From the NCBI GenBank assembly GCA_035544675.1, contig DATKCA010000154.1, positions 10,664 through 74,663 of the forward strand: DNA of 64,000 nucleotides, written 5' to 3'. Position numbers and translations under genes: made by a program. This DNA comes from DATKCA01 sp035544675 (GTDB lineage Bacteria; Acidobacteriota; Thermoanaerobaculia; Gp7-AA8). Below the pieces are notes generated by a model. That model made no database searches and was not told the DNA's origin. It worked only from the letters and a program-made list of their open reading frames with translations. Shown here piece after piece: positions 8,753 through 16,489 of this stretch; within the stretch, counting starts at the first letter, position 1; each line of letters starts with the position of its first letter.

Positions 8753-9139
8753 ATGAAGAACATCGCTCGCACGATTCTGGGGATCGTGGCCGGATACGCC
8801 GTGGTCGTTCTCATGACCGAGCTCGGCTTTGGCGCCTTTCCAGACGGACGCGCGCCGAAAAACGGAGGAGTCACCGTCACCGCTCTGGCCACGATGGTTG
8901 CCGTCGCGGCTGGCTTCACCGGCGGCTACGTGGCGGCGGCACTCTCACGCCTGCGGCCTGTGGTGAGCGCGGCGATCGTCACCGTTCCCCTCGTGATCGA
9001 GTCGATCTGGCTGCTGACCACGCGGACGCCGCCGGCAGAGTTCTGGTTCGAGTTCTTCGGCGCGATCACACTCATCGGCAGCACGATTGCCGGCGGACTG
9101 GCTCGCCAGTGCTGGCTGCGCCGCTACCGCGCCGCGTAG
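8753..9139 (+). CDS. Small integral membrane protein, unknown function
   Basis: The 128-residue product is very hydrophobic, with about four membrane segments: residues 5-22, 40-62, 66-85 and 97-115. It has no recognised catalytic motif. The start at 8753 (MKNIARTILGIVAGY) puts the first helix at the N-terminus; an ATG-less upstream extension is unlikely. No clear Shine-Dalgarno is seen. It diverges from the AraC-type regulator, and its last 16 nt overlap the convergent amidohydrolase gene. Confidence 0.65.
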   Translation: MKNIARTILGIVAGYAVVVLMTELGFGAFPDGRAPKNGGVTVTALATMVAVAAGFTGGYVAAALSRLRPVVSAAIVTVPLVIESIWLLTTRTPPAEFWFEFFGAITLIGSTIAGGLARQCWLRRYRAA

Positions 9140-10779
9140 GCGACCTCGCCTCCCACGATCGTCCATTTCACCCGCACCTTGTACAGATCGTCGGGGTTCA
9201 TGGCCCAGGGGTTGCCTTCGACGACGGTGAAGTCGGCGAGCTTGCCGCGCTCGATCGTGCCGCGCGAGCCTTCCTCGAACGCCGCGTACGCGGCATCGAG
9301 CGTGAACCCGCGGATCGCTTCGGCCAGCGTCAGCCGGTCCTCCGGATACCACCCTCCGGAAGGCCAGTCCTTCTGATCCTTCCGCGTGACGGCGGCGTAG
9401 ATTCCGAACCACGGATTCACCGCCTCCACGGGAAAGTCGGAGCCCAGCGCGAGCCGGGCCCCGGCGTTACGAACCTTCTGCCACGCGTAGGCGCCCCTGA
9501 TCCGCTCCGGTCCGACGCGCGCCTCCGCCCAGTACATGTCCGACGTCGCATGCGTCGGCTGCATCGACGCGATGATGCCGGCGCGCCCGAGACGCGGCAC
9601 GTCGGAGAGGGCGATGACCTGCAGGTGCTCGATGCGGAAACGATCGGCCGCCGTGACACCGGCCCGCTCGTACGCGTCGATCACGTTGCGCACCCCGCGG
9701 TCGCCGATGGCATGCGTGTTCGCCTGGAAGCGCGCCGCCTTCGCGCGCCGGGCCACATCGGCCATGTGATCGGGCGTGGCGATCATCAGGCCGCTGTTGC
9801 CGGGGTCGTCGCTGTAAGGCTCGAGCAGCGCCGCCCCGCGGCTGCCGAGCGCCCCGTCCGCGTACATCTTCACCGCGCGGACGGTGAGGCGCCCGCCATG
9901 ATCGAGAAGCGGCCCGCGCTCGAACCACGTCCGCAGCAGGGCATCGTTGTCCGAGAGCATCACGTACACACGGATGGGGAATCGCTTCTCGTCGACCAGC
10001 TCGCGGACGGCGCGGATCGTTCCGTCGTCGGCGCCCGCGTCGTGAATCTCCGTGAGGCCCTGCGAGACGATCTCGTTCGCGGCAGCCAGCACGCGACGCT
10101 TCGTCTGTTCCGGCGTCGCCGCGGGAACGAACCGCTCGACCAGATCCGTGGCCGTGTCGATGAAGACTCCGGTCGGCTCGCCGCGTTCATCGCGGATGAT
10201 CCTGCCGCCCGCGGGATCGGCGGTAGCGGCAGTGATTCCGGCCAGACGCATCGCGGCCTCGTTCGCGAGAACCGCGTGGCCGTCCACCCGGTTCAGCACG
10301 ACCGGTCTGTCCGGGACCGCAGCACTCAGCGCCGCCGATGTCGGGAACTCCTTGACCGGCCAGTCGTTCTGGTCCCAGCCGCGCCCGAGGATCCATTCGC
10401 CGGGGGCGGTGGTGATGGCGCGGCCGCGAACGCGCTCGATGACCTCTTCGTACGAGGTTGTCTCACCGAGCCGGACGGTTTCCAGAGCGAGGCCGAGACC
10501 GGCCAGATGCGCATGCGCGTCGGTGAGGCCGGGGAGGATGGTGGCGTCACCGAGCTCGACGGTTCGCGCACCGGCGTGCGCGCGCACGACATCCGCCCGC
10601 GGGCCCACGTCCCCGATCAGGCCATCGCGGACGTAGACGGCCCAGCCCCGTTGTGGGGTCTGGTCAGGCCCGGCCAGGATCGTCGATGCGGTGTAAATCG
10701 TTCCGCCTGGCATGGTTGCGGTCGTACAGCCGAGCAATGGGATCAGGAAGAGCGTGACCAGAGTCCCTGCAGGCTTCAT
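9124..10779 (-). CDS. Exported amidohydrolase-3 family lipoprotein (YtcJ-like)
   Basis: The 551-residue protein starts with a lipobox signal (LFLIPLLGC, lipidated Cys near residue 18), so it is probably membrane-anchored and periplasmic. The metal-dependent hydrolase core shows DAHAHL, NRVDGHAVLAN, AVKMYADGALGSRGA, NTHAIGDRG, IEHLQ and LGSDFPVE, the amidohydrolase-3 set. Relatives act on formamides or exocyclic amides. The substrate here is unknown. A -10-like TACGAT lies 7 nt before the ATG, without a Shine-Dalgarno. It diverges from the lytic transglycosylase. Confidence 0.88.
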   Translation of the reverse strand: MKPAGTLVTLFLIPLLGCTTATMPGGTIYTASTILAGPDQTPQRGWAVYVRDGLIGDVGPRADVVRAHAGARTVELGDATILPGLTDAHAHLAGLGLALETVRLGETTSYEEVIERVRGRAITTAPGEWILGRGWDQNDWPVKEFPTSAALSAAVPDRPVVLNRVDGHAVLANEAAMRLAGITAATADPAGGRIIRDERGEPTGVFIDTATDLVERFVPAATPEQTKRRVLAAANEIVSQGLTEIHDAGADDGTIRAVRELVDEKRFPIRVYVMLSDNDALLRTWFERGPLLDHGGRLTVRAVKMYADGALGSRGAALLEPYSDDPGNSGLMIATPDHMADVARRAKAARFQANTHAIGDRGVRNVIDAYERAGVTAADRFRIEHLQVIALSDVPRLGRAGIIASMQPTHATSDMYWAEARVGPERIRGAYAWQKVRNAGARLALGSDFPVEAVNPWFGIYAAVTRKDQKDWPSGGWYPEDRLTLAEAIRGFTLDAAYAAFEEGSRGTIERGKLADFTVVEGNPWAMNPDDLYKVRVKWTIVGGEVAYAAR

Positions 10780-10838
10780 GCGGCGAATCGTACATTGCGG
10801 AATGTCAGGACCGGCATGCCGGTTTTGGCGGGCACTCA
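10780..10838. promoter_or_regulatory. Divergent promoter region with 12-bp palindrome
   Basis: This 59-nt spacer separates the amidohydrolase and transglycosylase starts. It holds TACGAT on the minus strand (10792-10787) and a perfect palindrome CCGGCATGCCGG at 10811-10822 followed by TTTT, which may be an operator. Confidence 0.35.
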
Positions 10839-11501
10839 GTGAAAAGTTATTTGGTGACTGCGGTCACAGTCCTCCTCGCGACTTCGCTCGCAGCCAGCGA
10901 ACGCAAGTTCACCGCGGCGGACGCCCCTGCCGCGCGAATGAAGGCGGGAAAGATCCTCATCCAGAACGACAGCCGCCACATCACGGCATTCCGTTTCGCC
11001 GGCAACATCCGGGAGGCGCTGGTGAGCCTGCGCGCAACGCGCAAGATCGCCACGCGGCCGTTCGGGAGCAGCGTGTTTCAGTCGGGCGCAGCGCTCAATG
11101 GTGGTGTGCCTTCCAGCCTCAGCGCTCACATCGCTGACGCCGCGCGAACGCACGGCGTCGATCCCCGTCTCGTCGCGGCCGTGGCTCGCCGCGAGTCGGC
11201 GTTCGACGTCAACGCGGTCTCTCCGGTCGGCGCCTCCGGCCTCATGCAGCTCATGCCGGCCACGGCGCGATACCTCGGCGTCAGGGACGTCTTCGATGCC
11301 CGGGAGAACCTTTTCGGCGGAACGCGCTATCTGCGCACGCTGCTCGACACATTTGACGGCGATCTCGACCTGACGCTCGCGGCGTACAACGCCGGCCCGG
11401 GTGCGGTGAGGAAGTACAAAGGTGTGCCGCCGTATCGTGAGACGCGCGCGTACGTCGCTGCGGTGCGCTCGACGTACGAGCGCTCCTTACTTAGTCCTTA
11501 G
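10839..11501 (+). CDS. Exported lytic transglycosylase (SLT domain)
   Basis: The 220-residue protein has a signal peptide (LVTAVTVLLATSLAAS), a 75-residue linker and an SLT domain. The catalytic Glu is in ARRESAFDVNAVSPVGASGLMQLMP, and AYNAGPGAV is the usual later motif. It would cut peptidoglycan glycan strands, forming anhydro-muramic ends. GTG at 10839 is the only start that keeps the signal peptide intact. The stop codon lies inside the heptad hairpin that separates it from convergent nadK. Confidence 0.9.
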   Translation: MKSYLVTAVTVLLATSLAASERKFTAADAPAARMKAGKILIQNDSRHITAFRFAGNIREALVSLRATRKIATRPFGSSVFQSGAALNGGVPSSLSAHIADAARTHGVDPRLVAAVARRESAFDVNAVSPVGASGLMQLMPATARYLGVRDVFDARENLFGGTRYLRTLLDTFDGDLDLTLAAYNAGPGAVRKYKGVPPYRETRAYVAAVRSTYERSLLSP

Positions 11502-11556
11502 TCCTTAGGGGCGTGCGCAGTTCTCCTAAGGACTAAGGACTAAGGCCTAAGGACTA
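11484..11556. repeat. Inverted heptad arrays (TTAGTCC / GGACTAA) between convergent genes
   Basis: The left array repeats TTAGTCC and the right array repeats GGACTAA about four times. A perfect 20-bp stem joins 11490-11509 to 11525-11544 around a 15-nt loop. The transglycosylase stop is inside the left array and the nadK stop is next to the right one. No T-run follows, but the stem could end both transcripts. Confidence 0.85.
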
Positions 11557-12420
11557 CCCCTCCCCCCACTTCAGCTTCGTTCGCAGCACGTCGAAATAGT
11601 TCTTCTCGGGAGACTGGATGAGGAGCACGCGCTCCTCGGACTTGCGCACGCAGACGCGGTCCTCGACCAGCAGGGCCATTCCTTCCTGCCCGTCGAGGGT
11701 GACGTAGACCTCCTGCCGCTCCGGCGGCGGCACGATGCTGATCTCGATGTCGAGCTCGTCGGGCAGCACCAGGGGGCGATTGGTCAGCATGTGCGGGCAG
11801 ATGGGGGTGATGACGACCGCGCCCATGGTGGGATAAACGATGGGACCGCCGGCGGAGAGGTTGTACGCCGTCGATCCCGTGGGGGTGCAGATGATCAGGC
11901 CATCGCCGCGGAACGTGGACACGAAGAGCCCGGCCACGCTCACGCGCAGCTCCACGATGCGTCCGACCGCGCCCTTGTTGATGGCCACGTCGTTCAGCAC
12001 GCGATACTCGCGGCCGTCGTGCGTCGGTCCCTTGACGTGGGCGTTGAACGCCACGCGCGGCTCGACCACGTAGTTGCCGTCGAGCACCTGATTGAGCACG
12101 TTGGGGAACTCCTCGAGCCTGATCTCGGTGAGGAAGCCGAGCGTGCCCATGTTGACGCCGAGGATGGGGACGTGCTCGGGGGCGTGGCGGGCGATGGAGA
12201 GGAGGGTGCCGTCGCCGCCGAACGTGATCAGCAGATCGGTGCGCTTTCCGAGCTCCGGGCGCGGCACGCTGTTGCCGTCCTCGATGCCCTGCATGGCTTC
12301 GGCGGTGATGTCGTCGAACAGGACGACGAGTCCGCGGCTGCGAAGATCGCGCGCGACGCTCTCGGCGTACTGCAGCGCGTCATTCGAGTTCGGTTTCGCA
12401 GCGATGCCGATCGTGCGCAT
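11554..12420 (-). CDS. nadK: NAD kinase
   Basis: NadK phosphorylates NAD to NADP. The 288-residue protein has the diagnostic GGDGTLL (catalytic Asp), GFLTEI, the NAD-binding LNDVAINKG, and DGLIICTPTGSTAYNLSAGGPIV. The length is normal. TACACT lies 6 nt before the ATG on the minus strand and there is no Shine-Dalgarno, so it may be leaderless. It lies 27 nt downstream of the ClpX-like gene in the same direction. Confidence 0.96.
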   Translation of the reverse strand: MRTIGIAAKPNSNDALQYAESVARDLRSRGLVVLFDDITAEAMQGIEDGNSVPRPELGKRTDLLITFGGDGTLLSIARHAPEHVPILGVNMGTLGFLTEIRLEEFPNVLNQVLDGNYVVEPRVAFNAHVKGPTHDGREYRVLNDVAINKGAVGRIVELRVSVAGLFVSTFRGDGLIICTPTGSTAYNLSAGGPIVYPTMGAVVITPICPHMLTNRPLVLPDELDIEISIVPPPERQEVYVTLDGQEGMALLVEDRVCVRKSEERVLLIQSPEKNYFDVLRTKLKWGEG

Positions 12421-12447
12421 CGCGAGAGTGTATCGTGGGGATCGCCC

Positions 12448-13482
12448 TCACGCGACAACGCGGCGCACGTCGTCGGGCTCGATGGTGATCCGCTCGCCGG
12501 CGCGCTCCGGGGCGACGAAGAGGATCGGGTGCAGCACTTTCTCGAGGATGGCGCGAAGGGCCCGCGCGCCGAGCTTCTGCCGGAGCGCGGCGTTGGCGAT
12601 CTCGTAGAGCGCCTCCTGCGTGAAGTCGAGCTGGATCTGATCGAGCGCGCAGAGCCGCTGGTACTCGGGCACCATGGCCTCGCGCGGCTGGGTGAGGATG
12701 GTGACGAGGTCGGAGGCGCTGAGGCCCTCCAGCTGCACGCGCACGGGCAGCCGGCCCAGCAGCTCGGGCAGGAACCCGTACTTGGTCAGGTCCTCGGTCG
12801 ACACCTCGTGCGGGCCGTCGTCGTTCTCGCCGAAGAAGCCGATCGACTTCCCATCGCTGCGCTCCTCCATGTCGGAAAACGATCCAGCGCAGATGAAGAG
12901 GATGTTGGAGATGTCGATCTCGACGTAGTCGTACTTGTTCCAGTGCGCGGTGACGTTCAGGGGGACGAAGATCTTCTCGCCCTCGAGGATCTTGAGCAGG
13001 GCCTGCTGCACGCCTTCGCCGCCGATGTCGCGCGAGCCCGCTCCGGTGCGCGCGCCGCCGGAGCGCCGGGCGATCTTGTCGATCTCGTCGATGAAGACGA
13101 TGCCGTTCTCCGCGGAGCTGACGTTCTGATTCGTGGCGTAGAGCAGCCGTCCGATGGCCACCTCCACGTCCTCTCCGTAATACCCGGCCTCGGTGAACGC
13201 CGTGGCGTCGTTGTACGCGAAGGGCACGTCGAGAATCCTGGCCAGCGTGCGGGCCAGATAGGTCTTGCCCGCGCCGGACGGTCCCATCATCAGGATGTTC
13301 GATTTGCGGATGGAGACTTCGCCGCCGAACTTGAGGTACTCGATGCGCTTGAGGTGGTTGTACGCCGCGATGGCGAAGACTTCCTTGGCGTGGCGCTGCC
13401 CGATGACGTACTGGTCGAGCTGCTCGAAGATGCGCCGGGGTGTGACGTGGAGGAAGCGATAGATCTCACGCTTTTCCTTCAT
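12448..13482 (-). CDS. ClpX-like AAA+ unfoldase lacking the N-terminal zinc-binding domain
   Basis: The 344-residue protein matches ClpX from the AAA+ core on. It shows Walker A GPSGAGKT, Walker B IVFIDEIDKIA, an altered pore loop GYYGEDVE (ClpX has GYVGEDVE), IGF (in KSIGFFG) at the ClpP-docking position, and ELLGRLPVRV at sensor/arginine positions. The about 60-residue zinc-binding dimer domain that ClpX uses for adaptors is absent: the sequence starts directly at TPRRIFEQLDQYVIGQ. The retained IGF loop argues that it still docks to ClpP. TATACT lies 16 nt upstream of the ATG. Confidence 0.88.
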   Translation of the reverse strand: MKEKREIYRFLHVTPRRIFEQLDQYVIGQRHAKEVFAIAAYNHLKRIEYLKFGGEVSIRKSNILMMGPSGAGKTYLARTLARILDVPFAYNDATAFTEAGYYGEDVEVAIGRLLYATNQNVSSAENGIVFIDEIDKIARRSGGARTGAGSRDIGGEGVQQALLKILEGEKIFVPLNVTAHWNKYDYVEIDISNILFICAGSFSDMEERSDGKSIGFFGENDDGPHEVSTEDLTKYGFLPELLGRLPVRVQLEGLSASDLVTILTQPREAMVPEYQRLCALDQIQLDFTQEALYEIANAALRQKLGARALRAILEKVLHPILFVAPERAGERITIEPDDVRRVVA

Positions 13483-13764
13483 CGGGCGCCTGCGATCGAG
13501 TATAGCACCCGCGCAAAAGAGTGACCTTCGCGCGCGCGGGCGCTCGATTTTTTGACGCGCGCCCGCGACCTTCCTTCCCGCAAATCACGCTGCGTCTGCG
13601 GCTTACGCATTCCGCCCCGCTGGACGTCCGCTTGAACCAGACGGCGGCGGAAAGGAGGTGATGCGAAGAGAGCGCAGAAAGAAGACGTGATGTTTTCGAC
13701 TCCGGTCAAGTGTGTGAGATCAGCCAAATCAACGAACAGAAAAACTGAAAGGAGATAGTGACCC
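13483..13764. other. Intergenic region, ClpX-like / comEA-like (divergent)
   Basis: This 282-nt spacer holds the minus-strand -10-like TATACT (13504-13499) and a GC-rich stem CGCGGGCGC/GCGCCCGCG (13535-13567) around an AT-rich loop. It also has a purine-rich stretch GGAAAGGAGGTGATG at 13651-13665 that is followed only by a 9-codon frame. No gene is seen. Confidence 0.5.
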
Positions 13765-14130
13765 ATGCGGAAGTCCCATTCCATCCTTCTCATCGCAGTT
13801 CTCATGACCTCTCTGGCAGCGACGGTGTTCGCCGCGGACGCGCAGAACGCGCTGCCCGCCGGCGTGGTCAACATCAACACCGCCGATGTGACCCAGCTCT
13901 CGTATCTGCCGCGCGTCGGCAAGGCCGCCGCGCAGCGCATCGTCGACTACCGAACCGAACATGGCCCGTTCGCGAAGCCGAGCGATCTCATGCAGGTGAA
14001 GGGATTCGGCGAGAAGACGTTCGAGCGCATCGCGCGCTACCTCACCGTCGACGGCAAGACCACGCTCAGCGCGAAGGTGAAGAGCCCGGTCAAGCCGCGA
14101 AGCAAGCCCTCCACAACGGCGTCTGAATAG
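13765..14130 (+). CDS. ComEA-like exported helix-hairpin-helix protein
   Basis: The 121-residue protein has a signal peptide (ILLIAVLMTSLAATVFA) and a double helix-hairpin-helix: VNINTADVTQLSYLPRVGKAAAQRIVDYR, then DLMQVKGFGEKTFERI. The Lys/Pro-rich tail may bind DNA. ComEA proteins bind incoming DNA in the periplasm during transformation; this one lacks a membrane anchor beyond the signal. AAAGGAG precedes the ATG. The next gene is a pseudopilin, which fits a DNA-uptake role, although no other com gene is near. Confidence 0.85.
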   Translation: MRKSHSILLIAVLMTSLAATVFAADAQNALPAGVVNINTADVTQLSYLPRVGKAAAQRIVDYRTEHGPFAKPSDLMQVKGFGEKTFERIARYLTVDGKTTLSAKVKSPVKPRSKPSTTASE

Positions 14131-14146
14131 CGCCGTCCCACCCCCC

Positions 14147-14168
14147 GGGCCGCCCTTCGGGGCGGCCC
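14147..14168 (+). terminator. GC hairpin with UUCG tetraloop after the comEA-like gene
   Basis: GGGCCGCCC pairs perfectly with GGGCGGCCC around TTCG, an exceptionally stable loop. It lacks a T-run, so it could be a terminator aided by Rho or an mRNA-stabilising end. Confidence 0.6.
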
Positions 14169-14193
14169 CCTCGAAGACGAGAGGAGGTCAGCT

Positions 14194-14787
14194 GTGCAGC
14201 GACACGGAGAGAGAGGATTCACGCTCGCGGAGACCATCACGGCCGTGGCCATTGCCGGCTGCGTGCTTCTCTGCTCGATTCCCGCGTTTGGCACGATGCG
14301 CCGCCGCGCCGCCGTGCGGGCCGCCGCGGCGGAGCTGCGCGGTGTGTTCCACCTGGTGCGCTCGCGCGCTCTGGCCCGCGCCGGCAACTCGGCTGTGAAG
14401 TTCACGCAGGTTGGAGCAGTCTGGCAGTACGCGATCTACGACGATGGTGACGGCGACGGCGTCCGCAACGACGACATCGCGCGCGGCGTCGACCGCCGCG
14501 TCCTCACCGCGCGCTGTCTCTGGCAGCAGCCGCAGATCGTCTCGATCGCGCTGCCGGACTACTCGATCAAGGACCCTGATGGCGAGGTAATCGCCCCCGG
14601 TGCATCACCGGTCCGCTTCAACCGCTCCACCCTCTGCTCGTTCTCGCGCCTCGGCCAGGCCACTCCGGGAACGATCTACCTGACGGACCGCGCCGGCGAG
14701 GTGTACGCCGTCCGCGTGTACGGGGCGACGGCGAAGATCCGCGTGCTGCGCTACGAGCCGGGAACGGGAAAGTGGGTGGCTCGGTGA
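14194..14787 (+). CDS. Type IV pseudopilin, GspH/FimT family
   Basis: The 197-residue protein has the prepilin cleavage motif GERGFTLAETITAVAIAGCVLL, with G/F cleavage and Glu at +5, followed by one hydrophobic helix and a GspH/FimT beta-rich domain. It would be a minor pilin in a type IV pilus or DNA-uptake fibre. The GTG start at 14194 follows GAGGAGG with good spacing. No other pilus gene is adjacent; a PilR-like regulator lies 6.5 kb downstream. Confidence 0.85.
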   Translation: MQRHGERGFTLAETITAVAIAGCVLLCSIPAFGTMRRRAAVRAAAAELRGVFHLVRSRALARAGNSAVKFTQVGAVWQYAIYDDGDGDGVRNDDIARGVDRRVLTARCLWQQPQIVSIALPDYSIKDPDGEVIAPGASPVRFNRSTLCSFSRLGQATPGTIYLTDRAGEVYAVRVYGATAKIRVLRYEPGTGKWVAR

Positions 14788-14843
14788 GGGGCGAAAAATG
14801 CTCCGATGCGCGCGGCCGGGAATGGCCTCGCCCAAAGGGCCGG

Positions 14844-16481
14844 TCAGACTCCGCGGCGTTTCACCACCACCTGCTCCGCCTCGTACGTCTGAATGGCCGA
14901 CAGCGTCGTGCCCCGCAGGAACTCATCCGCGAACGCCTCGCTGAGAATGCGGCCGTCCATGTCGCGACCGACGGGCAGACCGGCGGCGAAGAGAATGGTC
15001 GGGACGATGTCGGCGACGTAGCCGGGCGCCGGGTTCGGCCTGTGGACGACGCCCTCACCCCGCAACAGCGCGAACCCGTCGTCGGAGCCGGGATCTTTGC
15101 GCAGCTCCCGCGCCAGGACGGCGTACGCATTTCCGGGCAGCTCCGGCGGCACGACCGCGGATGGAGAGCAGATCACCAGCAGGTCGCCGGGATGGGCGCG
15201 GGAGACTTCGGCCAGCATGCGATCGATGGCCTGCGCATACGCGCGCAGAGCATCGCCCTTCGCCGAGGTGCGGGACGGCAGCTCGTTGGTGTAGATGTGG
15301 AGCGCACGCTGGGTTTCCGAGAAGCCCTCCAGCGCCACGACTCGGAGATCGAGTCCGCTGCTGGCCGTCGCGGCCTGCATGGCGGCGCGGTCGAGCGCGA
15401 ATGCCGCGACGATCTCCGCCCCCTTCACGGTCCCGCTGAACCGCTGCGTCACCGCGGTCATCACCGAATCGTTCGGCGGAGCGGGCAGTGGTTTCGTCGA
15501 GTCCGGCCAGCTGATCGCCGTTGCGTTGAGCCCGACGCGCTCGAAGAGAGTCCACAGCGGGAGCGAATCGCCGGCGGGGAGCTGTGCCGAGATCCGCTTC
15601 ACCGGCGGGATGAGCCCCCAGGCGCGAAAGCCGACGCCGCTCGGCAGCAGGAGATAACGCTCCTCCGGATCGGACCCGCTGAGCGGCGTTCGGTAGGAAA
15701 AGCGGCCGGTGACGCCGTGCCGCGACGGCAGCTTTCCGGTCGCCAGCGTGGCCCACAGAGCTTTCCAGCTGGTCGTCTCGAACGGGGTGAGCCGCGTGAA
15801 GTAGGACGTCGCTGCAGTCCCCTCCAGGAAGGGCAGCAGTCCTTCCCCGCTCATCGTCACGATCCAGTCGTAAGGCAGGTTCCGAATGGCCACGAGAGTG
15901 ACGTTGCGGCGTCCGGCCACATTGCCGACATCGGCAACGACCACGTTGCGCCTCTCCGTGCGATAGCTCTCCCGCCGCTGGTAGAGGAAGAACGACGACA
16001 GCGCAATGAGCACGACGCCGATCACGAAGATCGTCCGCGACGTGCGCCGGTCCGCCGTCCGCTCGATGACCCAGAGCAGGAGGAGCAGGAACGACACGAA
16101 TGTGATGAGGGTCGTGGCCTTGGAGAGGTTGCGCACCGCCCCGATGGGCAGGTAGATCCTGAACACCGTGAGGTTCATCCAGTAGATGGCCGAGGCGATG
16201 AACGCGGCCAGCACGACGAAGCCGAAGCCGTGCGCCCTGTACGACTCGAGTGCCGGCAGGCCGAAGATGCGCACCCGCAGCTTGCGAAGGAGCCAGAGCG
16301 CCGAGCCGAACAGCAGGCCGCAGATCACGCCGTACACCAGCGTCACCGTGAGGAGCCTCATCGGCGTGATGTCCACCTGCGGGTTCAGGAAGTAGAGCAG
16401 GTGGGCCATGTAGAGCCCGAAGATGGCTCCGGCGGCAACGCGTTTCAGGTACGCCCATCGGACGTGCAGCGACACGGGCAC
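14844..16481 (-). CDS. Membrane protein with alkaline-phosphatase-superfamily (phosphodiesterase/sulfatase) domain
   Basis: The 545-residue protein has about five membrane helices (within residues 10-170), then an exported domain of the alkaline phosphatase superfamily. Supporting signs are TPFETTSWKALWATLATGKLPSRHGVTG (the position of the nucleophile region) and the C-terminal ADIVPTILFAAGLPVGRDMDGRIL, typical of type I phosphodiesterases and sulfatases. The usual metal-binding D-H pairs before that end are not evident (VICSPSAVVPPEL replaces the normal SDHG-like segment), so activity is doubtful. Its start lies 8 nt from the divergent methyltransferase start. Confidence 0.7.
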   Translation of the reverse strand: MPVSLHVRWAYLKRVAAGAIFGLYMAHLLYFLNPQVDITPMRLLTVTLVYGVICGLLFGSALWLLRKLRVRIFGLPALESYRAHGFGFVVLAAFIASAIYWMNLTVFRIYLPIGAVRNLSKATTLITFVSFLLLLLWVIERTADRRTSRTIFVIGVVLIALSSFFLYQRRESYRTERRNVVVADVGNVAGRRNVTLVAIRNLPYDWIVTMSGEGLLPFLEGTAATSYFTRLTPFETTSWKALWATLATGKLPSRHGVTGRFSYRTPLSGSDPEERYLLLPSGVGFRAWGLIPPVKRISAQLPAGDSLPLWTLFERVGLNATAISWPDSTKPLPAPPNDSVMTAVTQRFSGTVKGAEIVAAFALDRAAMQAATASSGLDLRVVALEGFSETQRALHIYTNELPSRTSAKGDALRAYAQAIDRMLAEVSRAHPGDLLVICSPSAVVPPELPGNAYAVLARELRKDPGSDDGFALLRGEGVVHRPNPAPGYVADIVPTILFAAGLPVGRDMDGRILSEAFADEFLRGTTLSAIQTYEAEQVVVKRRGV

Positions 16482-16489
16482 AGTCTAGT

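Noticed and set aside
8602..10842. Plus-strand frame of over 700 codons opposite the amidohydrolase
   Set aside because: Composition is Arg/Asp/His-rich shadow sequence without domains, while the minus strand has a lipobox and full amidohydrolase motifs.
11484..11556. CRISPR array
   Set aside because: The repeat unit is 7 nt with no spacers, and the arrays are inverted copies.
11791..13524. Plus-strand frame opposite nadK and the ClpX-like gene
   Set aside because: It spans two convincing minus-strand genes and the spacer between them, and has no motif.
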